Origin: Arthrobacter sp. Bi26
Lineage (GTDB): Bacteria > Actinomycetota > Actinomycetes > Actinomycetales > Micrococcaceae
Direction of reading: 5' to 3'
Length of the DNA: 50,353 bases
NCBI RefSeq assembly: GCF_918697925.1
Contig: NZ_CAKKMF010000030.1
Location: 1-50,353 of the forward strand
Below the pieces are notes generated by a model. The model searched no databases. It saw nothing but the letters and a program-made list of their open reading frames with translations, and was not told the DNA's origin. This document shows, piece by piece, positions 46,538 to 50,353 of the stretch; position 1 is the first letter of the stretch; each line of letters opens with the position of its first letter. Made by a program: the position numbers and the translations under genes.

Positions 46538-47468
46538 AACCGCTTTCCGCGCCGCCGCGGCCGTCGCCCTGCCCGCCGGTTCCGGCCGGGTTCCACGGCC
46601 TCAGGTGCACGACGTCGCCGGCCGTTACCACATGCTCATGGCCCGCGGCGTCGACCACCAGGAGCGAACCGTATTCGTCCAGGCGCGTGGCGTGGCCAAT
46701 AATCTCGTGATCGCCCGGGAGCTGGGCACGGACCTGCTTGCCGAGGGTCGACAGCAGGTGTTCCACCCTCTTATGCAGCGACGGGCCGCCGGCCATGCCG
46801 GCGGAGGGGTCGCCGTCGGCGTTGCAGAAACTCCGGTAGAGGGTGGCGAAGCGGGACAGGTAGCTCTTCAGGAGCTCCGTCCGGTCCACCGTGTCCGGAT
46901 TCTCCAGCAACACGGACGTGGCGGTGGGGACCGGGAGCTCGGGCTCGGTCAGCGTGACGTTCAGGCCCGTTCCCAGGATGACCGGGGGCGTGCCGGCGCC
47001 GCCGAGCGGACCGAGCTGGGCCAGGATGCCTGCGATCTTCCGGCCCCGCACCAGGACGTCGTTGGGCCATTTGAGTTCCGCCGGAAGGCCAGCCGTTTCC
47101 GTCAGGGCCTCACGCAGGGCAAGGGCGGCCAGGAGGGAGAGCCAGGAGTAGCTGTGGGTCGGCAGCGGCCGGCCGGCAGCGTTGACGGGCCGCAGCACCA
47201 GCGAGACGGAGACGGAGCTGCGGGCCGGCGCCTCCCAGCGGCGGTCGAGCCGGCCGCGCGCGGCGCTTTGGTACTCGGCGGTCAGCACCGACAGGTCCGG
47301 CCAGGCGGTGGGATCCTCGGTCACGCCGCGGAGGAGATCGGCATTGGTGGAGCCGGTGGACTCAACCACCGTCAGCCGCGGAATTCCGTTGGCGGACAGG
47401 AACGCCTCATCGCTGAGGGCACTCAGGTCGAGGGGCGGACGGTCCGGGGTTTCCTGCACGGCTTCCAT
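46530..47468 (-). CDS. birA: Biotin--[acetyl-CoA-carboxylase] ligase
   Basis: The 312-residue ligase attaches biotin to carboxylase carrier proteins through biotinyl-AMP. The biotin-binding loop is QSAARGRLDRRWEAP (a GRGRxxR-type loop), KWPNDVLVRGRKIAGIL is the ATP and biotin core, and a C-terminal SH3-like domain follows (RLDEYGSLLVVDAAG). There is no N-terminal DNA-binding domain, so it is not a repressor. Length is slightly above the 270-residue average because of a 30-residue leader. It is the first gene of the birA-PH-cyclase transcript. An acyl-CoA carboxylase beta subunit, whose partner alpha chain carries biotin, is encoded 1.3 kb away. Confidence 0.94.
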   Translation of the reverse strand: MEAVQETPDRPPLDLSALSDEAFLSANGIPRLTVVESTGSTNADLLRGVTEDPTAWPDLSVLTAEYQSAARGRLDRRWEAPARSSVSVSLVLRPVNAAGRPLPTHSYSWLSLLAALALREALTETAGLPAELKWPNDVLVRGRKIAGILAQLGPLGGAGTPPVILGTGLNVTLTEPELPVPTATSVLLENPDTVDRTELLKSYLSRFATLYRSFCNADGDPSAGMAGGPSLHKRVEHLLSTLGKQVRAQLPGDHEIIGHATRLDEYGSLLVVDAAGHEHVVTAGDVVHLRPWNPAGTGGQGDGRGGAESGYA

Positions 47469-47549
47469 GCTTGAATCCTACCGAGGAAAGCGCACCGAGG
47501 CTCCCGCCCCCGTTGACTCAAAACCTCTGCTGAAACTCCCCACCTTTGG

Positions 47550-47583
47550 CCGGCATGTCCGGCGGGTCGGCCGGACACGCCGG
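47550..47583. terminator. Hairpin downstream of the SDR gene
   Basis: CCGGCATGTCCG pairs with CGGACACGCCGG (one mismatch) across 10 nt, between the SDR stop (47655) and the birA start. Its left arm reads like the YibE-side hairpin at 1764 (GGACACGCCG in common), hinting at a shared repeat type. Confidence 0.55.
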
Positions 47584-47654
47584 GGATTTTCGGCGTCAGA
47601 TCCTCAAAGCAGGGGAATTTCCGCAGGGCAGGCGGCCGAAAACACTCAGCAAGT

Positions 47655-48545
47655 TCAGAGGAAGATGTCCGGCACCAGCTGATCCTCCGGCGCGCCGAGG
47701 CTGTACGGGCTGAAGTCCGTCACCCCTGCCGCCGCCAGAACTTCTTCATCCGTGTAGAAGTTTCCGCTCCGGCTGCCGTGAGCCGGAACCGCATTGGCGC
47801 CGGTCAGCACGGCGTGGGCGGCGTCGGCCATGATTTCGGGGCTGCGGGCGCCCTTGACGATTCTGTCGCCGCCGGGCATGTTGCGGATCGCCGCGGTGTC
47901 GATCAACGTACAGGGCCAGAGCGAGTTCACGGTGACGCCGTCGGCCTTGAGCTCCTCGGCCAGCCCCAGCGTGGTCAGGCTCATGCCGTATTTCGCCATG
48001 GTGTAGGCCAGGTGCAGGCCGGCCCACTTGGGGTCCAGGTTCAGGGGCGGGGAGAGCGTGAGGATGTGCCCGGCCTCGGATGCCCGCAGGGCCGGCAGCG
48101 CCATCTTCGAGAGCAGGAAGGTGCCACGGACGTTGATGTCCTGCATGAGGTCGTAGCGCTTCATGTCCACGTCGTCGGTCGCGGAGAGATCGATCGCCGA
48201 AGCATTGTTAATGACGACGTCGATCCCGCCAAAGCGGTCCACAGCGGCGCCGACAGCGCCGGCGACGTCGGCGTCGTTGCGGACGTCGCCGACCAGCGGC
48301 AACGCCTGGCCGCCGGCGGCCTCGATCTGTTCGGCGGCGGTATAGACAGTGCCTTCCAGCCTGGCGTGCGGCTGGCCGGTCTTGGCCATCAGGACGATGT
48401 TGGCGCCGTCCCGGGCTGCGCGGAGCGCGATCGCCAGGCCGATGCCGCGGCTGCCCCCGGAGATGAGGACAGTGCGGCCCTGAAGGGAACCGGCGGCCTG
48501 GTACGGCCCTGCGGCGGTGCCCGAAGCATCATTGCTTGAAGTCAT
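47655..48545 (-). CDS. SDR-family oxidoreductase (HSDL2-like)
   Basis: The 296-residue protein has the NAD(P)-binding SGGSRGIG, the catalytic YTMAK (Tyr/Lys) and an upstream NNASAIDL. The LTLSPPLNLDPKW segment and MAKTGQPHARLEGTVYTAAEQI resemble the hydroxysteroid dehydrogenase-like protein 2 group, which acts on lipids (the precise substrate is not known). The ATG at 48545 has no Shine-Dalgarno sequence, but TAGAGT (48552-48557 on the complement) ends 6 nt upstream, so a leaderless transcript is likely. The GTTACC-N4-GGTAAC palindrome covers its -35 region. It is divergent from an acyl-CoA carboxylase gene. Confidence 0.9.
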   Translation of the reverse strand: MTSSNDASGTAAGPYQAAGSLQGRTVLISGGSRGIGLAIALRAARDGANIVLMAKTGQPHARLEGTVYTAAEQIEAAGGQALPLVGDVRNDADVAGAVGAAVDRFGGIDVVINNASAIDLSATDDVDMKRYDLMQDINVRGTFLLSKMALPALRASEAGHILTLSPPLNLDPKWAGLHLAYTMAKYGMSLTTLGLAEELKADGVTVNSLWPCTLIDTAAIRNMPGGDRIVKGARSPEIMADAAHAVLTGANAVPAHGSRSGNFYTDEEVLAAAGVTDFSPYSLGAPEDQLVPDIFL

Positions 48546-48567
48546 GCCCACACTCTAGCGGACTGAT

Positions 48568-48583
48568 GTTACCGACGGGTAAC
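48568..48583. promoter_or_regulatory. Candidate operator GTTACC-N4-GGTAAC (copy 2)
   Basis: A perfect inverted repeat with spacer GACG, the second copy of the 10825 palindrome. It covers the -35 zone of the SDR promoter whose -10 is at 48552-48557, so binding would block RNA polymerase. Confidence 0.6.
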
Positions 48584-48615
48584 AAAGCGGTGCGGGAGCT
48601 TCGCGGCGGGAAAAT

Positions 48616-48630
48616 TGTAGGTTCCCTACA
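48616..48630. promoter_or_regulatory. TGTAGG-TTC-CCTACA palindrome upstream of the carboxylase gene
   Basis: A perfect 6-bp inverted repeat with a 3-bp spacer, 24 bp before TAGACT (48654-48659), which could be the carboxylase -10. Its place at or just upstream of the -35 suits a repressor or activator site. No copy was seen elsewhere in the window. Confidence 0.45.
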
Positions 48631-48748
48631 GCGGCACCTGCCAATACCGTCACTAGACTTGCCAGCAGAGCCCTGCTTTTGTGGATTCCAGCCAAAGGAC
48701 ACCGCAGACGGGCGCCGTACAACATAGCGACAGAGCCGGAGACATTTG

Positions 48749-50332
48749 ATGAGCCACGATCTGACCACGACTGCGGGAAAGATTGCAGATTTCCGCGACC
48801 GCCAGGCCCGTGCCGAGCAGCCCTCCGGTCCGGAAGCGATCGCCAAGCAGCACGCGCGCGGCAAGAACACCGCCCGCGAGCGCATCGACCTGCTGCTGGA
48901 CGCCGGCTCCTTCGTCGAATTTGACGCGCTGGCCGTGCACCGCTCCACCGCGTTTGGCATGGAGAAGAAGAAGCCGCTGGGCGACGGGCTCGTCTCCGGC
49001 TACGGCACGGTGGACGGCCGCCCGGTCGCGGTCTACAGCCAGGACTTCTCCGTCTACGGCGGCTCGCTGAGCCAGGTCAACGGCGAAAAGATCGTCAAGG
49101 TCCAGGAGTTCGCACTGCGCAACGGCTGCCCGGTGGTCGGGATCCTCGACGGCGGCGGTGCCCGCATCCAGGAGGGCGTCGCCTCCCTGGCCATGTTCGC
49201 GGACATCTTCCGCAACAACGTCCACGCCTCCGGAGTCGTCCCGCAGATCTCCCTCATCATGGGCCCCTCCGCCGGCGGCGCGGCGTACTCCCCCGCCCTG
49301 ACCGACTACGTGGTCATGGTGGACAAGACCTCCCACATGTTCATCACCGGCCCGGACGTCATCAAGACCGTCACCGGCGAAGACGTGGACATGGAAACCC
49401 TCGGCGGTGCCCGCCAGCACAACGCCAACACCGGCACCTCGACGTACCTGGCCTCCGACGAAGCCGACGCGGTCGAGTTCGTCCGCGAACTGCTGGACTT
49501 CCTGCCCTCCAACAACCTCGCCGAAGCTCCGGCGCTGGAGCACTCCCAGGAGCTGGAGGTCGACGACGACGACCTCGCCCTGGACGCGCTGATCCCGGAC
49601 TCGGCCAACCAGCCGTACGACATGCGCAAGGTCATCGAGCAGATCGTCGACGACGCTCACTTCCTGGAGATGCAGTCCCTCTACGCCCCGAACGTCATCA
49701 TCGGCTACGGCCGGGTGGAGGGCCACACAGTGGGCATCGTGGCCAACCAGCCCATGCAGTTCGCCGGCACCCTGGACATTGCGGCATCGGAGAAGGCCGC
49801 CCGTTTCGTCCGGCACTGCGATGCCTTCAACATCCCCATCATCACGCTCGTTGATGTCCCGGGCTTCCTGCCCGGCAAGGACCAGGAGTTCCAGGGCATC
49901 ATCCGCCGCGGCGCGAAACTGCTGTACGCCTACGCCGAGGCCACCGTGCCCAAGCTGACCGTGATCACCCGCAAGGCCTACGGCGGGGCCTACATTGTGA
50001 TGGGCTCCAAGAAGCTTGGCGCGGACCTCAACCTCGCCTGGCCCACCGCCCAGATCGGCGTCATGGGCGCCCAGGGCGCAGTGAACATCCTGTACCGCCG
50101 TGAACTCGCCGCGGTGGCAGAGAACGGCGGCGACGTCGAGGCCAAGCGCGCCGAGGTGATCCGCCAGTACGAGGAAGAGCTGCTCAACCCCTACCAGGCC
50201 GCCCAGCTCGGCTACGTGGACGCCGTCATCGCACCGTCCGAGACCCGGGTGCAGATCATCAAGGGCCTGCGCGCCCTCCGGGACAAGCGGGCCGCCCTGC
50301 CCGCCAAGAAGCACGGGAACATCCCGCTGTGA
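48749..50332 (+). CDS. Acyl-CoA carboxylase beta subunit (acetyl/propionyl-CoA carboxyltransferase)
   Basis: The 527-residue protein is a full-length carboxyltransferase: [21 protein letters not shown] and [22 protein letters not shown] in the N-domain, the oxyanion [10 protein letters not shown] and [13 protein letters not shown], and [34 protein letters not shown] with [13 protein letters not shown] in the C-domain. It moves CO2 from biotin to acetyl- or propionyl-CoA; substrate choice, set by one Asp/Ile position, is not decided here. It needs a biotin-carrying alpha subunit not found in this window. ATG 48749 has GGAG 7 nt upstream. Divergent from the HSDL2-like SDR gene. Confidence 0.95.
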   Translation: MSHDLTTTAGKIADFRDRQARAEQPSGPEAIAKQHARGKNTARERIDLLLDAGSFVEFDALAVHRSTAFGMEKKKPLGDGLVSGYGTVDGRPVAVYSQDFSVYGGSLSQVNGEKIVKVQEFALRNGCPVVGILDGGGARIQEGVASLAMFADIFRNNVHASGVVPQISLIMGPSAGGAAYSPALTDYVVMVDKTSHMFITGPDVIKTVTGEDVDMETLGGARQHNANTGTSTYLASDEADAVEFVRELLDFLPSNNLAEAPALEHSQELEVDDDDLALDALIPDSANQPYDMRKVIEQIVDDAHFLEMQSLYAPNVIIGYGRVEGHTVGIVANQPMQFAGTLDIAASEKAARFVRHCDAFNIPIITLVDVPGFLPGKDQEFQGIIRRGAKLLYAYAEATVPKLTVITRKAYGGAYIVMGSKKLGADLNLAWPTAQIGVMGAQGAVNILYRRELAAVAENGGDVEAKRAEVIRQYEEELLNPYQAAQLGYVDAVIAPSETRVQIIKGLRALRDKRAALPAKKHGNIPL

Positions 50333-50353
50333 TCCCCACCGGCCCCCTAACCT

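Noticed and set aside
48653..50314. 553-codon minus-strand frame over the carboxylase gene
   Set aside because: Antisense shadow in high-GC DNA; the plus frame has all carboxyltransferase motifs.

Overview
This window is high-GC, densely coded chromosomal DNA from an actinobacterium, most likely an Arthrobacter/Pseudarthrobacter-type member of the Micrococcaceae. The reasons are strong G/C third-position bias in every gene, a GatCAB amidotransferase operon, an NAD-dependent DNA ligase with a long insert, two SAM-IV-type riboswitches (an actinomycete class) and several leaderless-type promoters. The genus is inferred from gene content and style, not from an rRNA. I saw no rRNA, tRNA, IS element, prophage, CRISPR array or classical defence island; it reads as core and metabolic chromosome.

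Layout. 1-6.3 kb: dusB (5' end only), a YibE/F membrane protein and a berberine-bridge-type flavin oxidase on the minus strand; then a plus-strand operon of alpha/beta hydrolase, DUF1295 membrane protein, LPLAT-type acyltransferase and a small membrane protein. 6.3-13 kb: GNAT-glyS, a DMT transporter, an S4 protein, and a divergent esterase/GDSL-hydrolase pair sharing a GTTACC-N4-GGTAAC palindrome, then a SHOCT protein and an isochorismatase-like hydrolase. 13-18.3 kb: mmsB-mmsA (valine/propionyl catabolism), a divergent LysR regulator and an MHS transporter; both promoter regions carry a near-identical TGCA-rich motif. 18.3-21.2 kb: metX and metY, each behind its own SAM-IV riboswitch. 21.3-26 kb: a VOC protein, CPBP protease, histidine phosphatase, and a flavin amine oxidase-hutI pair. 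26.1-26.4 kb: a non-coding array of 61-bp repeats.

26.4-37.4 kb: tdh-kbl (threonine to glycine) with a divergent LysR gene whose last codons contain a perfect 19-bp hairpin; gatC-gatA-gatB; a CitMHS citrate transporter divergent from a CitA/CitB two-component system. 37.4-50.3 kb: a SulP transporter, RidA, GNAT, ligA overlapping an inositol-phosphatase-like gene, a PP2C phosphatase, an overlapping birA-PH domain-adenylate cyclase operon, and a lipid-type SDR divergent from an acyl-CoA carboxylase beta subunit, again with GTTACC-N4-GGTAAC between them.

The genes are mostly familiar. The most original material is regulatory: a repeated palindrome that links two divergent lipid-enzyme gene pairs, a shared LysR-type motif that puts a transporter into a valine-catabolism regulon, the 61-bp repeat array, a terminator built into coding sequence, and hairpins that share arms across 26 kb.
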